Assembly: GCA_036803205.1 (NCBI GenBank)
Contig: DAIRUS010000016.1
Span: 1-8,992, forward strand
Source: DAIRUS01 sp036803205
GTDB taxonomy: Bacteria > Patescibacteriota > Minisyncoccia > Minisyncoccales > GBS-2
Direction: 5' to 3'
DNA: 8,992 nucleotides
The notes below the pieces were generated by a model that saw only the letters and a program-made list of their open reading frames with translations, had not been told where the DNA came from and made no database searches. A program made the translations under genes and the position numbers. This document shows, in pieces, positions 1 through 6,450 of the stretch; position 1 is the stretch's first letter, and each line of letters begins with the position of its first letter.

Positions 1-1227
1 GATTCAGGAGGGGGAGATATTCCCTTTTTTGAGATACCTTATTGTGGTGATGGTACCTGTAACGGAAACGAGACCTGCGAAACATGTCCTGTAGATTGTG
101 GACAATGTCCAACCCCAACCACTTGGTATCGTGATGCTGATGGAGATGGATATGGAAATCCTAATGAAGGCATAAGTTCAGCTACCAAACCCGAAGGTTA
201 TGTATCTAATGACGACGATTGTAATGACAATAATCCAAATATTCATCCCGGAGTCCCGGAAATTTGTGGCAACGGAATAGATGAAGATTGTAATGGTACT
301 GATTTATCTTGTCCCCCTATAATGAGTGGATTTGGCGGGTCAGTTTCATTTATTCTCACGGTTAATAAAACCGGCAAGGGTTCGGGTACGGTTACTAGTA
401 ATGATGGAAAGATTAGTTGCGGAACTACTTGTTATGCAAATTATTATGCCAATTCCAACGTTAAATTGACTGCCACGGCTGGCGCATTCTCAGAGTTTAA
501 GGGCTGGAGCGGAGATTGTAGCGGAACAAGCGCCACCTGCGAATTGGTAATGAATAGTCACAAAACAGTTTCAGCTGATTTTGCTCCAAAAGGAGAAGTT
601 GCCGGCGCGGCAACTTGCGAGATTTATATGACCAAGTATATCAAGTATGGAGCGAATAATGACCCGACAGAGGTCAAAAAACTTCAAGAATTCTTGAACT
701 CAGAGATGGGAGCTAATTTGCCGGTGACCGGAATTTATGATTTAGCGACGATGGAATGGGTCAATAAATTCCAATTGAAATATAAAGATGAAGTTTTGCG
801 GCCTTGGGTTGAAGTAGGAGTTCATTCCAGCGAGGACATTCCGACAGGATATGTTTACAAGACAACCTTGCGCTGGATTAATATGGTAATGTGTCCTTCG
901 CTCAATCTGTCTCTACCCGATTTGAGCGATGACGTGACAAGGTTAAGTGGGTATCTGACTGAAGGAATTGCACCGGAAGTGGCAGGAGCAGCAATAGCCA
1001 TAGAGGAAGAAGTTCCTTCGTTTACTCCTTCACCCGAGGAAAGAGAATATATTTCACCGCCACCGGAAGAAGCTTCCCAACCCCGCGAACCTTCACCTGC
1101 TGAAGCCACCTCAGCCGAGAGACCGGCGGCAATGACTAATTGGATGATTATTTTGATTGCCGTTTTAGCTGTTGGAATCGTTGCCTGGATAATCTTTGCT
1201 TTAAAGGGAAAGAAAAAACCTCAATAG
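1..1227 (+). CDS. Surface-anchored Cys-rich/MopE/InlB-repeat protein with peptidoglycan-binding-like module (5' truncated)
   Basis: The reading frame is open from the first base of the window, so the N-terminus (presumably with a signal peptide) is missing; an ATG at 322 is internal, because clear domains precede it. Visible residues 15-36 form a CGDGxC...CxxCxxDCG Cys-rich motif. Residues 42-104 form a MopE-like putative metal-binding module (DADGDGYG, then DDDCND, then EICGNGIDEDCNG). Residues about 115-195 resemble a divergent InlB B-repeat (GSGTV, then FKGWSGDCSG, then ADFAP). Residues about 206-300 resemble the peptidoglycan-binding-like module common in Parcubacteria surface proteins (VKKLQEFLN, LPVTGIYD, TGYVYKTTLRWIN). 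A Pro/Glu-rich stalk (about 335-375), one transmembrane helix (about 380-401) and a KGKKK tail end the protein. I infer a protein exposed outside the cell and held by the C-terminal helix, with the acidic repeats binding divalent metal. The next gene, a secreted protease 56 nt downstream, fits a surface operon. Ligand or adhesion target is unknown. Confidence 0.85.
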   Translation, partial: DSGGGDIPFFEIPYCGDGTCNGNETCETCPVDCGQCPTPTTWYRDADGDGYGNPNEGISSATKPEGYVSNDDDCNDNNPNIHPGVPEICGNGIDEDCNGTDLSCPPIMSGFGGSVSFILTVNKTGKGSGTVTSNDGKISCGTTCYANYYANSNVKLTATAGAFSEFKGWSGDCSGTSATCELVMNSHKTVSADFAPKGEVAGAATCEIYMTKYIKYGANNDPTEVKKLQEFLNSEMGANLPVTGIYDLATMEWVNKFQLKYKDEVLRPWVEVGVHSSEDIPTGYVYKTTLRWINMVMCPSLNLSLPDLSDDVTRLSGYLTEGIAPEVAGAAIAIEEEVPSFTPSPEEREYISPPPEEASQPREPSPAEATSAERPAAMTNWMIILIAVLAVGIVAWIIFALKGKKKPQ

Positions 1228-1283
1228 AAATTGAGAGGAAACGAGGATTAAAGGTCAGAGAGTTAAAAACGGCGAATAAAAAA

Positions 1284-1961
1284 ATGAAAAAATTTTTCTT
1301 GGGAATTTTAATCGGATTGCTGATTTTAGGTTTTTCTAACTCAATTACTGCTGACCCCAAAAAGCCAAAAGAACCGGTAGATAAAATAACTTTTATTCAT
1401 TACCAAGATGGAACCGTGAAAGAGGTTGGCAAAGCAGTAAAAAACCCAACCTGTTATAAACTAATGGGTATTAAATGGCAAAATTTTCCAATAAGTTATG
1501 TGATAGGTCCCGATGTAAATAAAAAAGCCATTGAGGCAGCTACCGCAGAATGGGATAAATATACAAGTACTAATTTATTTAGCACATATACAATAGATGC
1601 TTCAGCAAATTTTGATGAAACTCCTGATGGGAAAAATGAGTACAGTTTAGGAAATTATCCCCAATCCGGAGTGATAGCGGTAACAAGAGTTTGGTACACA
1701 AGATACGGAAAACAAATAGTAGAATATGATGTAATGTTTGATACTGATTTTACTTGGGGAGACGCAACTAAAACTTCAACAGTAATGGATTGGCAAAATA
1801 TCGCCACTCATGAAACAGGTCATGGTTTGGGTTTAGCTGATGTTTATCAAACTCTCTGTTTTGAAGTGACAATGTATGGTTATTCTAATTATGGAGAAAC
1901 CAAAAAGAGAACTCTTGAGTCACCTGATATTATCGGTTTGCGGAAACTTTATGGTCTTTAA
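1284..1961 (+). CDS. Small secreted matrixin-like zinc metalloprotease (metzincin)
   Basis: A 225-residue protein predicted to cut proteins outside the cell. Residues 1-23 are a signal peptide (MKK, hydrophobic core, SITA before the mature part). The zinc site is HETGHGLGLAD at 176-186, which matches HExxHxxGxxD: H176 and H180 are ligands, E177 the catalytic base and D186 the third ligand where most metzincins have His. Met197 in VTMYGYS is the expected Met-turn, and the end (SPDIIGLRKLYG) matches the closing helix of the matrixin fold. KWQNFPISYVI (65-75) resembles the opening strand. There is no recognisable propeptide Cys switch; Cys57 and Cys192 could pair. The start at 1284 is chosen because it places the signal peptide at the N-terminus; the same frame opens at 1140 inside the previous gene, but that part is basic and not conserved-looking. 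No Shine-Dalgarno sequence is evident. A terminator follows 36 nt after the stop. Family assignment is strong; substrate is unknown. Confidence 0.85.
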   Translation: MKKFFLGILIGLLILGFSNSITADPKKPKEPVDKITFIHYQDGTVKEVGKAVKNPTCYKLMGIKWQNFPISYVIGPDVNKKAIEAATAEWDKYTSTNLFSTYTIDASANFDETPDGKNEYSLGNYPQSGVIAVTRVWYTRYGKQIVEYDVMFDTDFTWGDATKTSTVMDWQNIATHETGHGLGLADVYQTLCFEVTMYGYSNYGETKKRTLESPDIIGLRKLYGL

Positions 1962-1996
1962 ATTTTTGCTGAGATAGTTTCGGTCTGAAGGAAGGC

Positions 1997-2028
1997 AAAA
2001 CCTCTCTTTTTGAGAGGTTTTGTTTTTT
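1997..2028 (+). terminator. Rho-independent terminator after the surface-protein/protease unit
   Basis: A perfect 10-bp stem (AAAACCTCTC at 1997-2006 with GAGAGGTTTT at 2012-2021) closes a five-T loop and is followed by G and six T residues (2023-2028). It lies 36 nt after the protease stop codon, so it ends the first transcription unit. Confidence 0.85.
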
Positions 2029-2049
2029 GGGTGAAAAATAAGGTACAAT
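2020..2049 (+). promoter_or_regulatory. Candidate sigma70-type promoter for the envelope operon, near-leaderless
   Basis: TACAAT at 2044-2049 is a near-consensus -10 box. TTGTTT at 2020-2025 is a possible weak -35 with an 18-bp spacer and overlaps the T-rich tail of the preceding terminator. Transcription would begin around 2055-2057, while the start codon of the next gene is at 2058, so the message would have almost no 5' leader. No Shine-Dalgarno sequence is present in the few bases available. The -10 is persuasive, the -35 less so. Confidence 0.5.
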
Positions 2050-2057
2050 ATAAAATT

Positions 2058-3071
2058 ATGAGGAAATTTTTTCTTTTTTTAGTTTCTCTTTTTATCGGTC
2101 TTGGAGTTTTTATCTGGGTTATCAAGTTTGTTGGTTGGCAAGAAATTAAAGATGCCTTTTTGGTTTTTACCGGCTGGCGGGGAATGATAATTTTTTTTCT
2201 AACGGCTTTAGCATTTTTAGTGGGAATTTGGAAGTGGCGGGAGATTTTAAAGAGTCAAGGGAATTTGATTCCTTTTTTTCAGCTTTTTAAAGCCTATTTA
2301 GCCGGTTTTTCTTTAATGTATCTTTTTCAAATTTTTAGTTTGGGCGGAGAATTTTTAAGGGGGTATGTGATTAAAAAAGAAAATTCTCTCCCTTTCTCTA
2401 AGGCGATGGCATCAGTGATTATTGATCGGATTTTAGACTTGACTGTTGGATTTTTTATTATTATTTTCGGAATTTTAATTTTTATTTTCAAAATTGGCCT
2501 TCCACCGAGTAGCTTAATAATGATTTTTTTGGCAACATTTTTGGCTTTCTTAATTGGAGTTTTCCTCTTTTATTATAAGGTTTTAAAGAAAGAAAGTCCT
2601 CTGAAATTTTTTTTAAGGTTTTTTATAAAAAAGTATGAAAAAGACCATTCGCCTTTTCCAATGGAGGAAGAAATTTTTAATTTTTTTAGAATAAAACAAA
2701 AAATTTTCTGGAAAAGTCTTGGTCTCACTTTTTTGAAGAACGGCGTTTTGCTCTTGAGATGCTGGTCTTTACTTTTTTTTCTGGGCAAGCAAGTGGAGTT
2801 TTTACCAGCTTTTTCTATTTTTGGCTTTTATAGCTTAGCAGCTGTTCTTCCTATTCCAGCTGAATTGGGAACCGAAGATGCCACTCAACTTTTTGTTTTT
2901 AATTCCTTTGGATTGACCGGTGCTACAGCCACTGCTTTTGTAATGATTATAAGAGGGGCAGATTTAATTTTGGCTTTAGCCGGCCTTTTTCTTTTTTTCC
3001 GCCTAGGGTTTAAATTGACCGAAGAAAATTTATTACCCATTTTTAAAAATGACAAAAATGTGGTAGATTAA
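2058..3071 (+). CDS. Flippase-like / lysylphosphatidylglycerol synthase transmembrane (UPF0104, COG0392-type) protein
   Basis: A 337-residue polytopic inner-membrane protein with about eight or nine hydrophobic segments (roughly 4-24, 43-60, 78-95, 128-147, 151-173, 218-241, 249-266, 284-316). Two family signatures are visible. The first is GGEFLRGYVIKKENSLPFSK, followed by ASVIIDRILDL, at 96-127, corresponding to the G-E-x-x-R and S-x-x-x-[ED]-R-x-x-D blocks. The second is LPIPAELGTEDA at 264-275 with a nearby Arg in MIIRGADLI. The soluble aminoacyl-transfer domain of MprF is absent, so lysyl-lipid synthesis itself is not supported; standalone members are usually thought of as lipid or glycolipid flippase-like proteins. 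ATG 2058 is preferred over a TTG at 2010, which lies inside the terminator hairpin. The glycosyltransferase gene starts 4 nt after the stop, suggesting translational coupling and a joint role on a lipid-linked sugar. Confidence 0.85.
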   Translation: MRKFFLFLVSLFIGLGVFIWVIKFVGWQEIKDAFLVFTGWRGMIIFFLTALAFLVGIWKWREILKSQGNLIPFFQLFKAYLAGFSLMYLFQIFSLGGEFLRGYVIKKENSLPFSKAMASVIIDRILDLTVGFFIIIFGILIFIFKIGLPPSSLIMIFLATFLAFLIGVFLFYYKVLKKESPLKFFLRFFIKKYEKDHSPFPMEEEIFNFFRIKQKIFWKSLGLTFLKNGVLLLRCWSLLFFLGKQVEFLPAFSIFGFYSLAAVLPIPAELGTEDATQLFVFNSFGLTGATATAFVMIIRGADLILALAGLFLFFRLGFKLTEENLLPIFKNDKNVVD

Positions 3072-3075
3072 TCAA

Positions 3076-3762
3076 ATGGAGGAAAAACCAAAAGTTGCCG
3101 CCATTGTCCCGGCCTATAACGAATCAGCAACCATCGGTAATGTTCTAAAAGCCCTTTTAGCTGCCAAAGAAATTGATGAAATAATTGTAGTTAGCGATGG
3201 TTCAACTGATGAGACCGCCCAGATTAGTAGGTCGTTAGGAGTAAAGGTTTTAGAAAATCCTGAAAGGGGAGGAAAAGGAAAAGCAATGAGAAGAGGGGTA
3301 GAAAACACTACCGCAGAAATAATTTGTTTTTTTGATGCCGACTTAATCGGATTGATTCCTCAACATATTAATCAATTAGTTGAGCCGGTCTTGAAAAGTG
3401 AGGCAGCAATGGTTGTCGGTATTAGGGATAGAATCGGAGAAACTCCACTATTTTTACTGAGAATAGATCCCCTTCTGGCTTTTGGCGGAGAGAGGGTTTT
3501 GCGACGAGAAATTTTTCTAAACATTCCGGAAAGATTTAGTCGAGGATTTGAGATTGAGACCGCCTTGAATTTTTATTGCCAAGTTAATAAACTCCCGGTA
3601 AGGTATGTTAAATTAAAGGGTTTAAAAATGATTATCAAAGAAAAGAAATATGGTTTGGTCAAAGGATTTTGGGGGAGGGTAAAAATGGAATGGGAAATTT
3701 TGAAAACGAGACTTTTGCTTTTATGGTCTAAACAGGATTTTAAAAAGAATTCCAAATTTTAA
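3076..3762 (+). CDS. Family 2 (GT-A fold) glycosyltransferase
   Basis: A 228-residue cytoplasmic glycosyltransferase. The GT-A nucleotide-sugar site is clear: AIVPAYNES at 9-17, VVSDGSTDET at 38-47, the loop NPERGGKGKAMRRG at 61-74, and the metal-binding DAD at 87-89 in FFDADL. GGERVLRREIF (137-147) and RGFEIETALNFY (156-167) match the acceptor side of DPM1-like and glucosyl-phosphoglycerate-synthase-like enzymes. There is no transmembrane segment, but the C-terminus is basic and amphipathic (KKYGLVKGFWGRVKMEWEIL), which could bring it to the membrane. Immediate neighbours are a flippase-like membrane protein upstream and a radical SAM enzyme 12 nt downstream. This suggests transfer of a sugar to a polyprenyl phosphate or another envelope lipid, but donor and acceptor cannot be read from the sequence. 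Confidence 0.88.
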   Translation: MEEKPKVAAIVPAYNESATIGNVLKALLAAKEIDEIIVVSDGSTDETAQISRSLGVKVLENPERGGKGKAMRRGVENTTAEIICFFDADLIGLIPQHINQLVEPVLKSEAAMVVGIRDRIGETPLFLLRIDPLLAFGGERVLRREIFLNIPERFSRGFEIETALNFYCQVNKLPVRYVKLKGLKMIIKEKKYGLVKGFWGRVKMEWEILKTRLLLLWSKQDFKKNSKF

Positions 3763-3774
3763 TTTTTTATTTCA

Positions 3775-4788
3775 ATGAAAAATTTTTCTTTTTTAGATAA
3801 AATTAGGTTTGCTACCGGAAGAATTGCTAATCTTTTCAACAATCGGCTTTTGGTTGTTTCTTTTGAAACGACGCTATCTTGTAATTGTAACTGTCGTCAC
3901 TGTGATTTGGGGGGAATTGTCAAAGATGAAAAACGAATTGGCCCGGAAGATTATGCTCGAATTGTTCGAACCTTAAAACCGCTGGTTGTTCAGATTTCCG
4001 GCGGGGAGTCACTTTTGCGCCAAGATATTGTCGAAATAGTTAAATCAGCAAAGCAATTCGGAGGGTTGCCTTATACAATTTTGGTAACTAACGGCGCTCT
4101 GTTAAACGAAGACATTTATCTAAAACTAAAAGAAGCTAACCTCAATCAACTTTCTGTCTCGCTTGATTTTCCTGATAAAAGACACGACGATTTTCGTCGA
4201 CATCCGGGCTTATTTGAACATTTAGAAAAAACCGTGCCTAAATTGGCGAGACACGGATTTAAAGATATTGTTTTAAATACGGCAATTACCAGAGCTAATT
4301 TTAGAGAGGTTGTTCTTCTGGCAAAAAAAGCAATGGAGTGGGGTGTTTCAATCTCCTATAGCGCTTACACTCCTCTTCGGACCGGAGAAAAAAAATATTC
4401 TTTTGAAGACGAAGAGGATTTGAAAGTTCTCCGCCAAAAAATCAGAGAACTTCTTGAGCTTAAAAGAAAAACCAATTGTATAATTAATTCAAAAAGTGTT
4501 TTGTTAAAGACATTAAAATTTCTTGAACAGGGTTGTATGCCTCATTGTCAAGCTGGGCTAAAGTTTGTTGTTGTAATGCCCGATGGAAGTTTTGTTCCTT
4601 GTTCAATGAAGCGGTATAAATTTTCTAGTTTAAAAGAGTTAAGAGAAAAATTTTCTCGGCAAAATTTTTGCGATGGTTGTTGCGGTTGTTATGTTAGCAT
4701 AAGATGCTATAGCGAAAGGTCAATTGGGAGGGAAATAATGGAGCTTCCCGAATACCTTAAATTAGCCTGGGGCAGCATCTTTGAATAG
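3775..4788 (+). CDS. Radical SAM protein with SPASM-like C-terminal cysteines
   Basis: A 337-residue enzyme of the radical S-adenosylmethionine superfamily. C36, C40 and C43 form the CxxxCxxC motif that binds the catalytic 4Fe-4S cluster, with the following SGGES (75-79) being the conserved SAM-binding GGE region. TNGALL at 105-110 and VSLD (128-131) are further barrel signatures. The C-terminal part holds many cysteines (254, 258, 276, 299, 302, 303, 305, 311) in a SPASM/twitch-like arrangement: GCMPHC, then MPDGSFVPCS, then CDGCCGCYVSIRC. This implies an auxiliary cluster. Relatives act on peptides, cofactors or hopanoid-type lipids; none can be chosen here. No small precursor peptide gene is visible next to it. 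Twelve AT-rich bases separate it from the glycosyltransferase, without a Shine-Dalgarno sequence. The fold is certain; the reaction is unknown. Confidence 0.88.
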   Translation: MKNFSFLDKIRFATGRIANLFNNRLLVVSFETTLSCNCNCRHCDLGGIVKDEKRIGPEDYARIVRTLKPLVVQISGGESLLRQDIVEIVKSAKQFGGLPYTILVTNGALLNEDIYLKLKEANLNQLSVSLDFPDKRHDDFRRHPGLFEHLEKTVPKLARHGFKDIVLNTAITRANFREVVLLAKKAMEWGVSISYSAYTPLRTGEKKYSFEDEEDLKVLRQKIRELLELKRKTNCIINSKSVLLKTLKFLEQGCMPHCQAGLKFVVVMPDGSFVPCSMKRYKFSSLKELREKFSRQNFCDGCCGCYVSIRCYSERSIGREIMELPEYLKLAWGSIFE

Positions 4789-4818
4789 GAAGTTTTTAAA
4801 TAGGGCCCAAAAAGCGAT

Positions 4819-5223
4819 ATGAAATTCTTTGTTCAGACAAAAGGGTTTAATGACATTATTGATGTTACCGAGAAAATCAGAGAAACTGTCAAAAGTGCGA
4901 AAATAAAAGATGGAATTTGTTTGGTTTTTGTTGCTCATTCTACTTGCGCTCTAACTGCTATTGAATATGAAGAGGGAGTAATTCAAGATTTAAAGAGGAT
5001 TTTGGAGGTTATTGCTCCGATGAATGCCAATTATGAACATTGTAAAAAATGGGGTGATTGCAATGGCTACGCCCATGTTAGAGCTGCCTTAATGAAACCT
5101 TCTTTGGTAATCCCCGTCGAAGAGGGGAAACTCAAATTGGGCACTTGGCAACAGATTGTTTTAATAGATTTTGATAATCGGCCCAGAGAAAGAGAGGTGA
5201 TATTGAAAATTATTGGCAGTTAA
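4819..5223 (+). CDS. yjbQ: YjbQ / UPF0047 family protein (secondary thiamine-phosphate synthase type)
   Basis: A 134-residue protein spanning the whole UPF0047 family, which has a compact cytosolic fold. Family landmarks are FVAHSTCALTAIEYEEGV (37-54), the Y-x-H element NYEH (71-74), YAHVRAALMKPSLVIPVEEG (84-103) and the very characteristic LGTWQQIVLIDFD (107-119) ending in RPREREV. E. coli YjbQ was reported to have weak thiamine-phosphate synthase activity that can replace ThiE; the true cellular role of the family is not settled. No thiamine genes are in the window. It lies 30 nt after the radical SAM gene and nearly touches the membrane protein gene behind it. The segment CKKWGDC (75-81) between the His-containing motifs carries two extra cysteines, possibly a disulfide or metal site. 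Confidence 0.88.
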   Translation: MKFFVQTKGFNDIIDVTEKIRETVKSAKIKDGICLVFVAHSTCALTAIEYEEGVIQDLKRILEVIAPMNANYEHCKKWGDCNGYAHVRAALMKPSLVIPVEEGKLKLGTWQQIVLIDFDNRPREREVILKIIGS

Positions 5224-5232
5224 GAAGTGGCT

Positions 5233-5874
5233 ATGATATTCAAAATCAATCGGATTATCAAATATCTAATCTGGAGTGATTTGGTTTTTTGGACCGGTTG
5301 GGGCTTGATTAATCCGGTTTTTGCCATTTTTATTGTTGATAGAATTGAAGGAGGGTCAGCGACGGTAGCAGGAATAGCCTCGGCAATTTATTGGATTTTG
5401 AAATCTTTTTTCCGAATTCCAATTAGCATTTTTTTAGACGCCTGCCCAGGAGAGAAGGATGATTATTGGTTTTTGGTTTTTGGACTTTTTTTGGCCGCTC
5501 TGGTTCCTTTTGGCTATATTTTTGTCAGCTTACCTCTTCACATTTATCTTTTACAGGCAGTTTATGCCTTAGCGATGGCTATGGCTTTTTCCGGCTGGTC
5601 AGCTATCTTTACTAAGCACATTGATAAAGGGTGGGAGGCAACTGAATGGGGGATAGATGCCACTTTGGTTGGTTTTGGCATTGGAATTTCCGGTGCCGTT
5701 GGCGGTTGGGCAGTTACCAAATTTGGTTTTAATTCAGTTTTTATTGTTGTTGGAATTTTAGGAATGATTGGAGCTATTTTACTTTTAGCTTTAAAAAAAG
5801 ATATTAAAGGAATTTTTGACCACGGCCCACATTTTTCTTTGAAAGAAATTTTTCAAAAAGAAGAAAAAAAATAA
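5233..5874 (+). CDS. Half-length MFS-type membrane protein (six helices)
   Basis: A 213-residue integral membrane protein with six predicted helices at about 12-35, 45-68, 78-98, 104-126, 141-163 and 168-187. The loop after helix 2 (IPISIFLDACPGEKDD, 62-77) occupies the place of MFS motif A, keeping the Asp but lacking the usual GRR sequence. Normal MFS carriers have twelve helices and about 400 residues, so this corresponds to one six-helix bundle. The ending is hydrophilic (HGPHFSLKEIFQKEEKK) and no second half is found downstream, where the TrpR-like gene begins. It may work as a homodimer, or be a family reduced in this lineage. Substrate is unknown. ATG 5233 is chosen; GTG 5227, 3 nt after the yjbQ stop, is an in-frame alternative adding two residues. 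AAGAAG just upstream is a weak ribosome site. Confidence 0.75.
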   Translation: MIFKINRIIKYLIWSDLVFWTGWGLINPVFAIFIVDRIEGGSATVAGIASAIYWILKSFFRIPISIFLDACPGEKDDYWFLVFGLFLAALVPFGYIFVSLPLHIYLLQAVYALAMAMAFSGWSAIFTKHIDKGWEATEWGIDATLVGFGIGISGAVGGWAVTKFGFNSVFIVVGILGMIGAILLLALKKDIKGIFDHGPHFSLKEIFQKEEKK

Positions 5875-5895
5875 ACCCCCAAAAATTAAAATAAG

Positions 5896-5918
5896 AATCA
5901 GTCTATATAACGTTATAT
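5896..5918. promoter_or_regulatory. Probable operator, left copy, at the start of the TrpR-like gene
   Basis: A 23-bp sequence identical to 6436-6458. Its centre is the 14-bp perfect palindrome ATATAACGTTATAT (5905-5918), which ends 4 nt before the ATG at 5923. The right outer arm of the full palindrome is lost here: CAGT replaces AGAC. TATATA or TATAAC within it (5904-5911) could also serve as the -10 box of the regulator's promoter, so protein bound here would block transcription. Autoregulation by the TrpR-like product is inferred from position and repetition. Confidence 0.6.
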
Positions 5919-5922
5919 CAGT

Positions 5923-6450
5923 ATGAGTTATTTTAAGCTTAATAGATTACCAAAAGAGAAAAGAATTCGAATGATTGGAGAGTTTTATGATGTAATTGCC
6001 TCTCTTAAAAATCGCGAAGAAGTGAGAGAATTTTTTAAGGACCTTTTGACTCCAAATGAGTTGGGAAATTTAATGAGCCGGATTGAAACAGCTTTACTGT
6101 TGAATTTAGGTTTTAGTTATGATGAAATCTCAAAATTTTTAAAGATAGGTAAAGATAAAATTTTAAATGTTGCCAAGAAATTAGAAAGAGGAAAAGGATA
6201 TAAAATTGTTATTCAAAGATTGATAGAAAAAAGGAAAAAGAGAAAAATTAAAGAAATAAAATCCCAACTAAAATTTGCTCGCCAAGCCAGAACCTTTAAT
6301 ATTGAATACCTTAAGAAAAAATATCCTTTATATTTTCTGATCTCAAATTTAGTCGATGAACTTAGCGACCATTTAGAAGCAGTTTCAAGAATAAAAGAAC
6401 CAAAAGAAGAAGCCAAAAATTTTTACAAAAAAGAAAATCAGTCTATATAA
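5923..6450 (+). CDS. TrpR-like (YerC/YecD-type) DNA-binding regulator with C-terminal extension
   Basis: A 175-residue protein. Residues about 12-100 match the Trp-repressor-like fold of the YerC/YecD family: LLTPNELGNLMSRIETALLL at 41-60, which parallels the LTPDE...R segment of TrpR, then the helix-turn-helix FSYDEISKFLKIGKDKILNV at 64-83 and LERGKGYK. YerC-type proteins are usually about 100 residues; here a further 75 follow, starting with a very basic helix (EKRKKRKIKEIK, 102-113) and continuing with IEYLKKKYPLYFLISNLVDELSDHLEAV. Tryptophan binding is unlikely to be read across from TrpR. The gene is bracketed by two copies of a palindrome at 5896-5918 and 6435-6468, the second including its stop codon, so autoregulation and control of polX are probable. 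No Shine-Dalgarno sequence precedes the ATG; the left operator sits where one would be. Confidence 0.85.
   Translation: MSYFKLNRLPKEKRIRMIGEFYDVIASLKNREEVREFFKDLLTPNELGNLMSRIETALLLNLGFSYDEISKFLKIGKDKILNVAKKLERGKGYKIVIQRLIEKRKKRKIKEIKSQLKFARQARTFNIEYLKKKYPLYFLISNLVDELSDHLEAVSRIKEPKEEAKNFYKKENQSI

Noticed and set aside
855..1109. Minus-strand open frame opposite the Pro-rich stalk of the surface protein
   Set aside because: It is low-complexity Ser/Gly-rich, mirrors the codon pattern of the opposite strand and has no start context; the + strand gene explains the region. The same applies to minus-strand frames at 1148-1360, 2573-2788, 3114-3308, 3573-3755, 6213-6416, 7495-7689 and 8336-8551.
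1140..1283. Possible 48-residue N-terminal extension of the protease overlapping the surface-protein gene
   Set aside because: The signal peptide starts at the ATG at 1284, and an extension would bury it. The overlap covers the transmembrane codons of the previous gene in another frame.
2010..2057. TTG at 2010 as start of the flippase-like gene
   Set aside because: It lies in the terminator hairpin and before the candidate -10 box; ATG 2058 gives a natural membrane-protein N-terminus.
3076..4788. RiPP (modified peptide) cluster around the SPASM radical SAM gene
   Set aside because: No short precursor-like ORF or peptide recognition domain is visible nearby; neighbours are lipid/sugar-type genes.
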